Shown here: positions 1-11,640 of the stretch, piece by piece | Numbering within the stretch: the stretch's first letter is position 1 | How the letters are laid out: every line of letters begins with the position of its first letter | From: Diphasiastrum complanatum | Lineage: Eukaryota; Streptophyta; Lycopodiopsida; Lycopodiales; Lycopodiaceae | Direction: 5' to 3' | Assembly: GCA_029204225.1 (NCBI GenBank) | Contig: CM055110.1 | Span: forward strand, 13,890,796-13,954,795 | Length of the DNA: 64,000 bases | Made by a program: the position numbers and the translations under genes | Notes under the pieces: model-generated | Database searches by the model: none | What the model was told of the DNA's origin: nothing | Seen by the model: only the letters and a program-made list of their open reading frames with translations

Positions 1-962
1 TTTCGCACATAATCTATGCAAGAGCACCCCAACAAGAGAGGCATCTCCACCATCACCATCCAAAGAATCATCTTCATCACCACCAAAAATGTTAGATTGA
101 TCAACATCAACAACATCAAGCTTATCCACATTCTCCTCTTCAAAGACGACATCCTTAGAAATGTGAACTTTCTTTTATTTAGGAATGTAAAGCCTATAAG
201 CTTTCCTTACTTCACTATAGCCAACAAAGATTCCCTTCAAGAATCCAAAAGATGAGTTGAAATAGCTTGAATCCAAAAGATGAGTTGAAATAGCAAGTTC
301 TACCAAAGATCTTCAAATGCAAGTACTACCAAAGATCTTCAAATGCTCCAAGCTTGGCTTCTTACCAAAAAGAACCTCAAATGAACTCTTGCCATCCAAG
401 TCTTCATTTGAGTACCATTTCAAAGATTGGTCTTCATCTCTTCCACACCATGTAGAACCTTTGAGTTTGAAAGCTCCCTCTTGATCCCATGTGCCACACA
501 AAACTCTTTGAACTTTTTTGGTAGGTCTTCATTTGCCAACTTTAAGCACTTGATCTTCACATTGAATTGACTCTCCACAACATTCTTGAGCTTGAGAAAG
601 ACATCAAATATGAACTCCTTACTCTTTAGAAGATAAGCTCAACAATATCTACTAAAGTCATTAATGCAAGTCACAAACATCTTTGCCCCTCCATTACTCA
701 AAGAACTAGTACAATGCAAATCCAAATGTACTAAATGAAAAGGCATCTTAGATCTTGAACTAGATCTAGAATAAGACAACCTTTGTGACTTTGACATTGA
801 ACAAAGCTCACCTACTTGCTTATTTGCCTTCAAACCACCATGGCTAGAACCAACAAATCCATCAAGTTTGTAGAGCTCACCTTGTCTCTTGCCTTTGGCA
901 ATCAAGACTCCATTCCTTTTGATCAATCAAGAATCACCAACAAATTCCACTTTGAGCCCTTT
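1..962 (-). pseudogene. Copia retrotransposon fragment (integrase region), truncated
   Basis: Read on the minus strand this matches the same Copia polyprotein family seen at 7.5-10.4 kb. From high to low coordinate it gives the protease-to-integrase linker (GLKVEF), GKRQGELYKL, a gag-pre-integrase piece, the integrase start (PFHLVHLDLH, then GGAKMFVTCINDFSRY) and, at about 1-255, the acidic stretch between integrase and reverse transcriptase. Several stops and frameshifts break it, and the zinc-binding stretch is shortened. It runs off the left edge of the window and is cut at 962, where an LTR-like sequence begins. It is a relic with no intact reading frame. Confidence 0.8.
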
Positions 963-964
963 TT

Positions 965-1492
965 TGTTGGTGTGGATTTATAATGAACGATCAGGCCGCA
1001 GTGGAAATGAAGGTCGTTATCCCATCACCAACAAAAGAAGAACATGATGAAACGTGATCATTTAACTCGATCTGTAGATCGGTTATTACAACGGAGCGTG
1101 AAGACGTAAACAGGTGCAAAAATCTCCTTCGTACACGAGTGGGAGAATGACATTGCGGTGATGAAGCAGCCGCATGTTGATCGCAATCATTGACTTGTGG
1201 TATCCTTCAGTCAGTCTTCTTCGTAAGCTGATGTTCATTCATTTTACATGTTGACCGCAAGCTAGACACTTGCGGTGCCTTGGCGGTGTTGGCTGCCTTG
1301 TGGTTCCCTGTGGTGCCTTAGCGGTTCCTTGTAGTGCCTGACGTGGTTCCCTGCGGTGCCTTGGGTGGTTCCTTGCGGTGTCTTGTCTGTTGAAGTTTTG
1401 CGTGTAAAACTGCAGATTGTGACATAAATAACTCATTTCTGCAGAATTCCTTGAGAGAGTTAGGATGCGTAGGAGTAAGATTAATTCGAACA
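965..1492 (-). repeat. LTR (probably 3' LTR) of a minus-strand retrotransposon
   Basis: On the plus strand the segment begins TGTTGG and ends GAACA, so it has TG...CA ends in either reading. Immediately beyond it (1493-1503) lies CTCCCCCTTAA, whose reverse complement is a purine-rich tract (AAGGGGGAG) of the kind that precedes a 3' LTR. That gives minus orientation. It abuts the truncated Copia at 962, suggesting insertion into it. I could not find a matching second LTR, so the boundaries rest on the end signals only. A degenerate minisatellite lies at about 1260-1385 inside it. Confidence 0.5.
1260..1385. repeat. Degenerate GC-rich minisatellite
   Basis: Imperfect copies of a unit like TTCCCTGCGGTGCCTTGG recur with lengths near 20-30 bp. 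The block is strikingly G/C/T-rich compared with the AT-rich surroundings and sits inside the LTR-like segment. Confidence 0.6.
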
Positions 1493-4400
1493 CTCCCCCT
1501 TAAGCTTACTATGAATTTGAGTTTAAATCAAGATTTAACGTACCTACCAAGGTAGAATGTTTCTCTCTTGACAATGGTTTTGTCAATAGAATCTAGATAT
1601 TTCATCTAATAGAATGTAGCATCTACAATCACAAGAAATTTTTGTCTCCACATTCTAGTAAGTGGTTTTAAAAATCGGCCATCTACATGTATATAGAATT
1701 TATGGCACCCTCAAATCCACCTCTAGATTGGAGAATCCACCAACTTTGGCCTGCAACGAAAAATCAGAGATTGAAACACATTTAGTTCATCAATGATCTT
1801 TAGCCAAATGTGGTTGCACATCTAGAAATAGCTAGAAGATAGGAATCACTACTTATGCATGCTAGAACTTTGAAATGCACAAAGATGTGATATGACTTAG
1901 TATAAGTAAACAATTACTTAATGAAAATGCCTGTGAGATCCAAACAATCTCAAGTTTGTATACAAATTTAGAGTTCAAATAACAAATCTAAATTTTAACT
2001 CCACCAATTGATCAAGATTTACTCATCATCTTAAGAATCATCATATTTCTCATATAATCATCTAATGACCTTTAAGTATCAATTTATGATCTGTCAATCA
2101 TAAACATTTAGAATCTTATGATTCGTCAATCATAATCTATCGAATTTTAAACCCATACTTAATCATTCAGAGATATTGGAATATATGCACAACATACCAC
2201 TCATGAAATATAAGAAACATTCTGAAATCTTTTCCACAAGGAAAATTACTGGATTCCAAGAATATTCTTCCATCTCGATTCTTAACCAGATTATGATTCC
2301 AAATTCTACAATCAACCAAGTGATTAAAGACCATCATAACATTTGTCTTTAACAAATAATAAACTTTATACAATCACCTAGAACCACATCTAGAGATTAT
2401 AAAGTTCTGCTGAATTCCAACTGAATGCAGTGGTTATCCTTGACATTAGTTAGACTCTATCATCCAATGTATATATATGAGCTCACTGGGATATAGTCAA
2501 TAGCTTAGGATATTTCTACTTCGAAAAATATTCTATATCAAGAATCTTCTATATTCTATGCACAGTTCTCATAAATGAATCCAAATGACTCACTAATCAT
2601 GTGACTTATAAGCAATATAGATCAAAATAAACAGTTCCCGGTGAATTCTCTTCACACTGCTTATTTATCCAATTAACTTCTAATCAGGAGTAGTCCAATT
2701 ACTCAAGTCAATTGTAAATTCTTCAAAAATCTTAAATGTCTAGGTGCAGATCTCAATTATACATGTATAACACCACATTTAGATCTTCTTCCAAACCATA
2801 AATAAGTTAATGAATTATCCTTTCCACAGAAAGAGACATTAACCTACAAGTAACTGTTCCACACATTACTTGTTCATATGTCTATGTACTCTGACTAGTT
2901 TAAGTATACGATATAAACTCAATACATAGGAAACACATAGTATATCCACAAGATTAAGATGTACATAAGCAGCTTATCCAACTATGTTCCTATACATAAA
3001 CATAGGCTATAAACTAATAGATATCCACAATTTGCATATGTTACTCACATAATTCACTGAGAATCTTGCAACTCAACTACCAAAGAACTCTATTTCTCAT
3101 GAGTAAATAACATATCTGGGAAATCTTTGAAGTGAATAAGTCCACATCACAAGTTTTCCAACCACCTAACTCTTATTAACAAAATTCCATCTACCAATCA
3201 GCCTACAACAGATCTTAACATACAAACCAAGACTAGGCTAACTTATACAGACATCTTTGGACATAGTGTTAAGATTAAAACTTTATTTCACTGATCCAAT
3301 CCATATCAAAATGGTACTTGGTAGCAATTAGTGAATCTTAATTGAATCTTTATCACTACTTCCCATATCAAAGAATATCTCACAGCTCAATAACCCCAAA
3401 ACTCCTCTAGTTTCAGATTACTCAAAATAATCAGTTAGAGAGTTTGTCTATTTCAACCTAGATAGTTCTACCTTTGCACACATACAAGATTTTTTTTTTT
3501 CAAAATCAATGCAACTGGCTGATTCCTCGAAAGACTTATTCCTATCTTTTCTTCCCCTCTTTTACAAAAGAAATTCCATAATTTTGATTTAAAAGTTCCC
3601 TAAAGACAACGTATAAGATATCAAAGATTCGAAAAAGTCAGTAATGAGTATCCAATACTATTACAAACAAGACTTTTTCCTCAGAATCGTAGAATATCTT
3701 ATCTAGAATGATAGAAATATTAGCTCTCAATAATCAACTATCAAATAGGGACTAACATTAGAGTTCAGAAAACCTAAGTTCCGAGCCATATTCAAAAATC
3801 TTATATGGAAGTACAATTTCATATAATTATAATAGTCCTTCAGAACAGAGTTCTACACTAGAAGGAATTATATGAATCTCAATCCAATTGTCATGTATTA
3901 AGAAATTTCTAAAGAGTAGAGGTCTAATAAATTAGAGAAATAGACTTAAGGGCTTCCATATTTTGTAATTAATGAGATACCATTAAGGGATCGATCTATA
4001 TCTCATAATTCTCCAAAATACCCTTAACAAAACCAATGGACTCTGTTAGTATTACCATTACAGCAATCACTAACCATCGGTCTACAGATCATTCTCCCCA
4101 AGAAATCCCTTTTAGAATCACTGATGTCCCATACCACCAGCTTTTCCTCCAAGAATTCTCTGCATCTAGATCTGTTTCGCCCAAAAAGTCAAAAAAGACG
4201 ATTTGGCTATCCTATACCCAGATATAGGATCAAATTCACAACCAATTCCAAGAGATAATCCTAACAATTGAAATCTCCCATGCTTCTTTAGTGTCACTCA
4301 AAGAATACCATTTCATATTGTACCCAACATGGACAAAACAGAATGTATCATCCAAATACAATAGAATGTATCCTAACCCAAAAGAAACATAGATTTCAAC

Positions 4401-6990
4401 AAAATCGAATATCATACTGTCCTAGATATCCAATATCTATTCCAGAATCGGTACAAAGAACTTTATTTCTTTTAACAAATTAGAACTCTCTTGGTCGTTA
4501 CTATCATTATAGAGAAATACTCTGTAACTGAAAAGAATCCAAATTACTAGATTCCTGTATGGAATGCCTTCTATCTGCATTACTTTGCAAGATCCAAATC
4601 CAATTGCAAATCAGAGATGGTTCCATAAATGGATTATCAGTCTTGCCACTGCTTTTCCCTTAGAATCCTCGAATTCTCGAAATTCTAATTCACACTGGGG
4701 AAAAGGAATCCAAATTCCCAGAGGCAGTCTTCTTAAATAATTCCCAATTTTATTCTCACATGCAATTAGTTATACTTCAGGAATTGAATGTAAATTAAAT
4801 AATTGGATCACTAAGACCAGCAATCATCTACATTCCCCCCCTTCCAAAAATGGTTCAGGTTAACAAAACCCCAAATTTGTACTAGGAAAAAGTTCAATTT
4901 GGTATCGCTAACTTTAACACTATCCCCCTGATAGTTTTGATTTGTTAATTAAGTGCCGCACTTAATCCCTAGCAGATTCCCTTATAGACCAGCATAATTG
5001 TTCTACTATATTTACATTATTCTTGGTCCTTATTGATCCCCATAACAAGAAATACTCCTTAATTGACAGATTCCCAAAATCTTCAACTAAATGTGAAGGT
5101 TACAATGATCTTAACAATCGACTAATTTTAACTCAGTAAGATCATTCACTTTATAAGTCATTTCTGTTTGATCAATAACCAAAGAATTGGAACAAATCGA
5201 AAACGTCCATGGTTTCTTCAAATTTTACGTAAACTGGGATTTTTAAATTCCAATCCATATGGACCTAAATTGTGAAAATCGACCAAACATCGACTTGACA
5301 GTTTCACAATTACCATCTCATATTGGAAGGATTCTGAAACATCCAGCATGCATTCTACGTGACATGCAGTGATTTTAAAAAAAAAATCAATTTTTACGTA
5401 AATTGCCAAGAAACTGGAAAATTAGCACTGGGATTCACAAAATCAGTTTGAAATGGACCAACTATGAAAATCGATTAAAATGATTGATTTATCAGATTCA
5501 CAAGCACTGTCACATATCAAAACTCGACATGCACTAATTTTGTCGAAAAAAACGAAAAAAAAAATCCCGTAATTAGCCTAGCCACTAGGAAATCTGCTTT
5601 TTGATCTAGAATTGCCAAAAATAGCTTCATGCAAGAAATTTTTTGATCAATCTACTGATTACGCATGAAACATGCATCCATGCATGCATACAAGTCTGTC
5701 CATACATTTTTATCAACAGACAGGCAATACACTGAATTACAAGTATGCATGCATCAGAACATTTCAAAAAATTTGCAAATTTTAGTTCAAAAATTGCCAA
5801 ACTTCCGACAGCCATAACTTTCTCTACAGGACACCAAATTGGTCGCTATAAAGCACAGTACAGAGGTAGAGTAGGTCTACAGGACAGTTGCCACATCACC
5901 CTACATCCCTGGCTTCACACGTGCGAGCAATAAATGCATGAAAAACAAGTAGAAGGGTGCACTTTTGTGGAGAGGAATCTTCAAAAAACACATCCTTGCC
6001 CAAAAAGCCTTGGATCAGAGGTTACAAGCACTCTACTAAGATTCATTAGAGAGGCGTAGAAGCTTCTCACAGGTCCAGAAGGCAATCATAAGCTCAGATC
6101 ATGCAAAAAATGCATTTTTTGGCCTCCTTCAACAAGCAAAACTTCAACATGATGGTGTCTTATGCTCACCTATAAAAATTGGATGCATGATGGCTCAAAA
6201 CAGACACAATACATCATATATTTAATCCTTTAACAAGAACCAACAGGTTCAGACCCCCAATTGAGAGGTATGCATGCTCAAAAATCATCAAAAATACACT
6301 AATTTTTGGTATTTTGAGCCCCCTAATGGTGTCTAATCCCATCCAAACTTCATGACAGCTCAGTGACAGCTTCATTACATCTTTGAAAACGTTCACACCA
6401 AGTCTTGGCTGAGAATTTTGAGATCTACTCCAAAATTAGTCCAAAAAACATCAAAAAACCTTAGTTTTTGACCAATTTTGACTCAAATTTGTGGGGAAAA
6501 TCCACAAATTCGTGCAATCAGATCCAAATCCCTGAAAATAAATTGCATGCAAGCACCAAAATTTTTTATTCTAGTCAAACATGGTTTCTATAGCCCATTT
6601 ATGGTCCAAAAACCCCAATTTTTGGTCCAAAATCACTATCTAATCAACCTTTTGACTATTCCAATCATTAGATCCAATCAATAATGACTGTAAAATAGCA
6701 AGTAAAATCTGGAAAACGTACTACACCAGTACCTATGATCAATTTCAAGCAAAAAACTTCAATTCTAGGTGAAAAATCCACTAAAATCATCAAAAATCCT
6801 TTGATTTCCAACAAAAACTATGGAGAAACCCCACAATTATGATCTTTATGCTGAAAGTACACCAGATTCAGAGAAGCCACCTACTTGGAGATCAATTCCA
6901 CCATCTGGAAGTAACATGCAAGGAGAAATCCACCAAAACTGAGAAAATACAAGAAGTAGCTCCACCTTCTGATTGATGCAAATCCATAGC
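1493..6990. other. Long AT-rich non-coding stretch, probably retrotransposon internal DNA
   Basis: About 5.5 kb with no reading frame above roughly 70 residues that resembles a protein. It lies between a polypurine tract (about 1493-1503, minus sense) and a primer-binding-like site at 6991-7003 (minus sense TGGTATCAAAGC). That is the layout of a large non-coding LTR derivative, but the flanking LTR-like ends do not match each other, so the stretch may be composite. A piece at about 1750-1890 is repeated in inverted orientation at about 10440-10610. Beyond that I see no gene here. Confidence 0.4.
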
Positions 6991-7460
6991 TTTGATACCA
7001 CTATAAAGATCACCAAATGAAGATCTGACTAGATCCTGTTGCAAAACAACCAAAAGGACACATGTGGAGCAAAAACACCCATCCAAACCTAGATCCCTCC
7101 TGGAGTTTCCTCCCGGACCTAGCCCCCAAGCCATAGTGAAGAACCTAAGAGAGAGGAGGAGAAACAGGCTCAAGAAACTGAATTTCCAATAGGAGGATGG
7201 GCGAGTTTCCAATGGACATCATGAGAGAGAGAATATTCCCCTAGGATCCCCATGCAACCTATATTGAGTTATTAACCTCCTATTCTTGCATTAAATCATT
7301 CATTATGCATGTGCTCCTATGTCCAATTATAGGTCTGGGCCCTCATATGATTGTTAATAACTTTATAGGCCAAGCCCGGAATGACGAGGCATAACCAATA
7401 ACCATATACACCTGGAGTGACTGGCTATCCACGTCAGGAATTATTCCGATTCCCTTGTAC
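6991..7460 (-). repeat. LTR-like segment with primer binding site
   Basis: The minus strand reads ...GATCTTTATAG followed by TGGTATCAAAGC at 7003-6991. This resembles the initiator-Met tRNA primer site used by plant Copia elements, with one change from TGGTATCAGAGC. Sequence above 7004 would then be the 5' LTR of a minus-strand element. The LTR does not end in CA at the junction, and its outer end near 7460 is only a guess. The following plus-strand Copia relic begins at about 7468. Confidence 0.35.
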
Positions 7461-7587
7461 AGGACATGGATGTAACAGAGCTTCTCAAGGAAGTTGGTAA
7501 GTGCACATCATCTTTGGAAGCTTGAAATTCATTGAAGAAGCTTTATGAATCCAAGTCTACACTCTAAGAAGGCAAATCTTTTCTTGT

Positions 7588-8216
7588 TTGCAAAAGAATA
7601 AAAAAACTCCAAGTACTTTTGTTTTGAGGATGAAAGCATTGAATGATGAGTTGGCTTGTATTAATGAAAGCATTAAGGAAGGAGAGCTTATTCAAGTATT
7701 CTTAATGGCTTGTTGGATGCTCATGCTAACATTGTTCAAAGTATTGCTATTCAAAAGACTTTGCCAAGTTTGATGGATCTTCAAGAGATCTTGATCAATG
7801 AGGAATATACACTTCAGGCAAGAGGTGGATCTACATTGACACTTCAAGAGGATGCTATGTTCACAAAGGGTAAATTCAAGGGCAAAACCAAAAGTAAGTG
7901 GTCTAAAGGGAAAGATCAAGTGGATGCTTATTCAAGTGGCAAAAATAAGGATAGATCAAAGCTCAAATGCTTCTATTGTGGCATCAAAGGACACTTTGCA
8001 AGTGATTGCTACAAGAAGAAGAGAGATCAAGGAGACAAGCAAGGTAATCTTACTCTTCAAGATGCAAATGATGATGCTTTTGTGATGTCTTCATGTATGC
8101 TTGTTAATGATGGAGATCTAGATCCTTGGTGGATTGATAGTGGAGCAAGTTCACACATGGCTTTTCACAAAGAGTACTTCACTTCTTTGTTGGCATATGG
8201 AGATGCAAGAGGGTGA
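7588..8216 (+). pseudogene. Copia gag and protease, frameshifted
   Basis: The gag reading starts in one frame (FVLRMKALNDELACI) and shifts near 7700 into another (LDAHANIVQSIAIQ). The zinc knuckle CFYCGIKGHFASDC (CX2CX4HX4C) binds nucleic acid in capsid proteins. The retroviral-type aspartic protease motif follows as WWIDSGASSHM, with active D-S-G, then the frame stops at 8214-8216. The copy at 55.6 kb has almost the same text, which confirms the family but shows that the frameshift here is private. Confidence 0.85.
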
Positions 8217-9301
8217 TCTACACAGCCAATGATGGTAAGTGTGCAATCAAAGGGATTGGCACATTTCCTATTTCTCTCTCTACAAATAGGAATGTTCATT
8301 TGGAGGATGTCTTGTTTATTCCAGCTATTGCCAAGAATTTGCTTAGTGTGAGTCAAATGCTCAGTAAAGGCCTCAAGGTGGAGTTTGATGGAGACTTGTT
8401 TGATCAAAAGGAAGGATGTCTTGGTTGGAAAAGGTAAAAGGCAAGGGAAGTTGTTCAAACTATATGCTTGTGTTATTGCTAACCAAGTTGGATGTGTTGC
8501 AAGGGAGCAAATACCTATTCAAGAGGTTTGGCATAAAAGGATGGGACACCTCAACTTCAAGTCATTGGAGGTAATGGCTAGGAAGAAGATTGTGATAGGT
8601 CTTCCAAGTTCCTTAAGTGGCATCAAACATGTTTGTGAGTCTTGTGCTTTGTCTAACTCACATAGACTACCTTATACGAGATCTATATCTAAATCTACAA
8701 AGCCTTTTCAACTTGTAGATTCGGATATTCATGGATTTACTACAATTAGCAATAGTGGAGCAAAGATGTATGTAACATTCATTGATGCTTTTAGTAGATT
8801 TTGTTGGATCTATCTACTAAAGAGAAAGGATGAAGTGTATGATGTCTTTATCAAGTTCAAGAATGCAAGGGAGAACCAATTTTCCACAAAGATCAATCGC
8901 TAAGAAGTGACAATGGTGGTGAGGACATATCTACCAAGTTCAAGGCCTTTTGTGATGAGCATGGGATCAAGAGGGAGTATACAACATCAAGGATCCCACA
9001 AAAAAATGGAGTGGCTGAAAGGAAGAATAGAACTTTATGTGAAAGTGCTATAGCTATGAGGTTAAGTGCTAATCTTGACAAACCATTTTGGGATCAAGCT
9101 TTGTTGTGTGCCAATTTCTTGTGCAATAGGTGGCCAAGTGCTATTTTGAATGGAAGGACACGTTTTGAGATGCTATTCAAGAGGAGGCCGAGTGTCAACT
9201 TTCTAAGAACCTTTGGATGCACATGCTATGTCAACATTACTCTTGATGATAGGACCAAGGATGATCCATCTTCAAGAAGAGGTATTTTTTGTTGGATATA
9301 G
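8213..9301 (+). pseudogene. Copia integrase, broken
   Basis: The gag-pre-integrase zinc-binding part reads VWHKRMGHLNFKSL followed by CESCALSNSH. The integrase core then shows FQLVDSDIHG, VTFIDAFSRFCWIY and, after a stop near 8902, a second frame with GVAERKNRTL and ANFLCNRWPS. The first catalytic Asp and the Glu (AERKNR) regions are visible. The reading frame changes at about 8400, 8900 and 9290. A further frame (9302-9542) carries the acidic linker to reverse transcriptase. Confidence 0.85.
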
Positions 9302-9599
9302 TGAGGTGAGTAAAGCCTACAAGGTCTACATTCCTTCTACTAGCAAAGTGATTGTTGGTAGAGATGTCATTTTTTATGAGGGGAACATTCCAAAAGTGTC
9401 TTCAAGCATAATTGATTGTGGTGTCAATGGATCTAACATTCTTGATGTAGATGAAAAGGATCCTACTTTGGATGGTGATGATAATGGACCTTCATCAAGT
9501 CAAAAGCCAAGGAGAACATCAAGAGAAAGAGAAGTACCTTAAAGGCTCACATATGATCAAAAGGGTAAGCAAGTAGTTTCTGGAAATAATGTTGCTTTC

Positions 9600-10412
9600 C
9601 TAACCTCTTTGGATGAGCCTACAAGTGTAGATCAAGCAAGGAAAGAAGAGGAGTGGATCCAAGCAATGGATCTTTAGTATCAAGCTCTTATGAAGAATGG
9701 AACATGGAGATTGGTGGAGTTGCCTATGGACAAGAAAGCTATTGGATGCAAATGGATCTTCAAGGTGAAAGACAAACCAAGATGGATCTATCAACAAGTA
9801 CAAGGCAAGGTTAGTGGAAAAGGATATGTTCAACAACAAGGGATTGACTATGATGAGACCTTTGCACCCGTGGGAAAGATGGTGAGCATTCAAGTCATCA
9901 TTTCACTTGCTACACTTTATGGATGGGATCTATGAAAAATGGACATTTCAAATGCATTCTTAAATGGTGATCTTGAGTGTACATGGAGCAGCCCGAGAGC
10001 TACATTTCATCAACAAAGCCAAATCATGTGTGTCTACTACAAAAGAGTTTGTATGGCCTTAAGCAAGCACCAAGGAGTTGGTATGCTAAGCTTAACACTT
10101 TTCGACTCTCTCAAGGCTTTGTTATGAGTGAGTATGATCATTCATTGTATTATAAGTTTGCTGGAAATGATGTTACCATCTTGCTAATCTATGTGGATGA
10201 TATCATCTTGAGTGGTGGAGACAATCAAGATGTGGAGGATATCAAGATTGCTCTTTAGAAGGAGTTTGAGGTGCATGATCTTGGTAATTTGCATTACATT
10301 TTGGGAATAGAAGTCATTAGGTCTTCTCAATCTACTTTCATTTGTCAAGAGAAGTATGCTAATTCTATTCTAGAAAGATTTCATATGGTAAATGCAAAAG
10401 CTAGTGATACAT
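9600..10412 (+). pseudogene. Copia reverse transcriptase, broken and truncated
   Basis: Typical Copia motifs occur in order: IGCKWIFKVK, GIDYDETFAPV, MDISNAFLNGDL, SLYGLKQAPRSWY, and the catalytic YVDD box (LLIYVDDIILS) near 10190-10210. The sequence continues through DLGNLHYILGIEV. In-frame stops at about 9675, 9933 and 10257 and frameshifts disable it. RNase H is missing because the copy ends at about 10412. Confidence 0.88.
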
Positions 10413-10605
10413 AGTACAATATTGTTGTTGTATGGACAGGGACAATATTGAGTCATATCTAAGTGTTTATGATCAGATCTTTGTGCATTTCTAAGTTCTA
10501 GCATGCATAAAATAGTGATTTCTATCTTCTAGCTATTTCTAGATGTGCAACCAAATTTGAATAAAGATCATTGATGAACTAAATGTGTTTTGATCTCTAA
10601 TTTTT
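10413..10605. repeat. Inverted copy of a segment at about 1750-1890
   Basis: The reverse complement of about 10440-10610 closely matches about 1750-1890, including the shared run CACATTTAGTTCATCAATGA and a second run through CATCTAGAAATAGCTAGAAG. It separates the plus-strand Copia relic from the minus-strand one. It may be an untranslated or LTR piece of a shared element family. Confidence 0.6.
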
Positions 10606-11640
10606 CGCAAGGGCTATAAATTTTTGTTTGCTACTTGCCCAACTCACAGCTCCATTGCTTATCATGAAAACAAATCGGCAAGTAAATTTTTGTCATCTGT
10701 GTCTCCTACCCAGTCGGAATCCACAAACCACGTTTATTCCTTCAAATGATAGATTTACATGGCATTAGCAGCTGCCCAGGCGAGGATAATCCTAATCGAT
10801 CCGATTCTGGCCACTGGAGCAAACGTTTCATCGAAGTCCACTCCTTCAATCTATGCACAGCCTTTGGTTACTATCCGAGCCTCGTACCTTTCAACATTAC
10901 CAGCATCAAATTTTAACTTGTAGACCTATCTGCATCCATTGGCTTTTCTCCCTTCTGGCAGATGCACCAAGTCCCACACTCTGTTTTTCTTGATTGATTC
11001 CATCTCTTCCATCATGGCTTTATTCCATTCATGCCAATTGGCCCTTCCTTGATCTTCTCGAGAAGTTCCTGGTTCTATGTCAGATTCCCTGCTCAGAAAT
11101 GTCATGTCATCAAACCTCTATGGAGCGCTTCTTACCCTGCTTGTCCTTCCTTCAGTATTTGGATCCGCCCTCTCTTTGATCAGTTCATGAGAATCCCAAT
11201 TTTCATCTGCCACCATGGCAAAAGTGTATGCACTCTCCTGGACCTCATCTACCATGTTGGCTTGACCTGAGTTCTTCCTTTTCAGATCTGCCTTCTTGTT
11301 GTTGCATTCTCTCATGAAATGCCTTGGATGGTTACAGTATAGCACTTTTTGTCTGACTTGTCCTGCCACACTTTCTTCTTGCCATCCTTCTCGTATTGGC
11401 TCATTTGTCCCTCATTTGTGCCAGATTTTTAATTCTTGACGCTCATCTTCTTGAATCCACTTAACAACGCCATTTCCTCTTGAGCCGGATTGACTTTGTG
11501 CATGCATTCTTCTTGGATGAGCCTCCTTGTTATGAAGTCCATGTCCAATTTGTCTGCAAAGTTGTCTAGCACCATGACTAATGGGTCATAACTAGATGGT
11601 ACGTTGGAAACCAAGGAATAAACCAGTTGTTGCCGCACCT
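10606..11640 (-). pseudogene. Second Copia relic, minus strand, integrase deleted
   Basis: Reading leftward on the minus strand: gag (VPSSYDPLVMVLDNF) at 11638-11429, a partly eroded zinc knuckle (CNHPRHFMREC) at about 11340, the linker before reverse transcriptase, then WDLVHLPEGRKANGC and GVDFDETFAPVARI at about 10960-10800, and an RNase H piece (FVDSDWVGDTDDK, then SWASSKQKFIAL) at about 10730-10610. Protease, integrase and the YVDD part are missing, so this is an internally deleted, frameshifted copy of a Copia family different from the plus-strand one. Confidence 0.8.

Larger units (their letters stand above)
7468..10412 (+). mobile_element. Copia LTR retrotransposon remnant, without LTRs
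   Basis: Domain order is gag, CCHC knuckle, protease, integrase, reverse transcriptase, which is diagnostic of Ty1/Copia because integrase precedes reverse transcriptase. The body is nearly colinear and very similar in gag to the element at 54.3-57.5 kb, so both belong to one family. No LTR flanks it: the left side begins mid-gag and the right side stops after the reverse transcriptase (NAKASDT), where an unrelated repeat starts at about 10413. Numerous stops and frameshifts make it non-functional. Confidence 0.9.

Noticed and set aside
965-7460. One complete LTR element with matched LTRs from 965 to 7460
   Set aside because: The two candidate LTRs (965-1492 and about 7004-7460) show no convincing similarity, so a single intact element is not supported.
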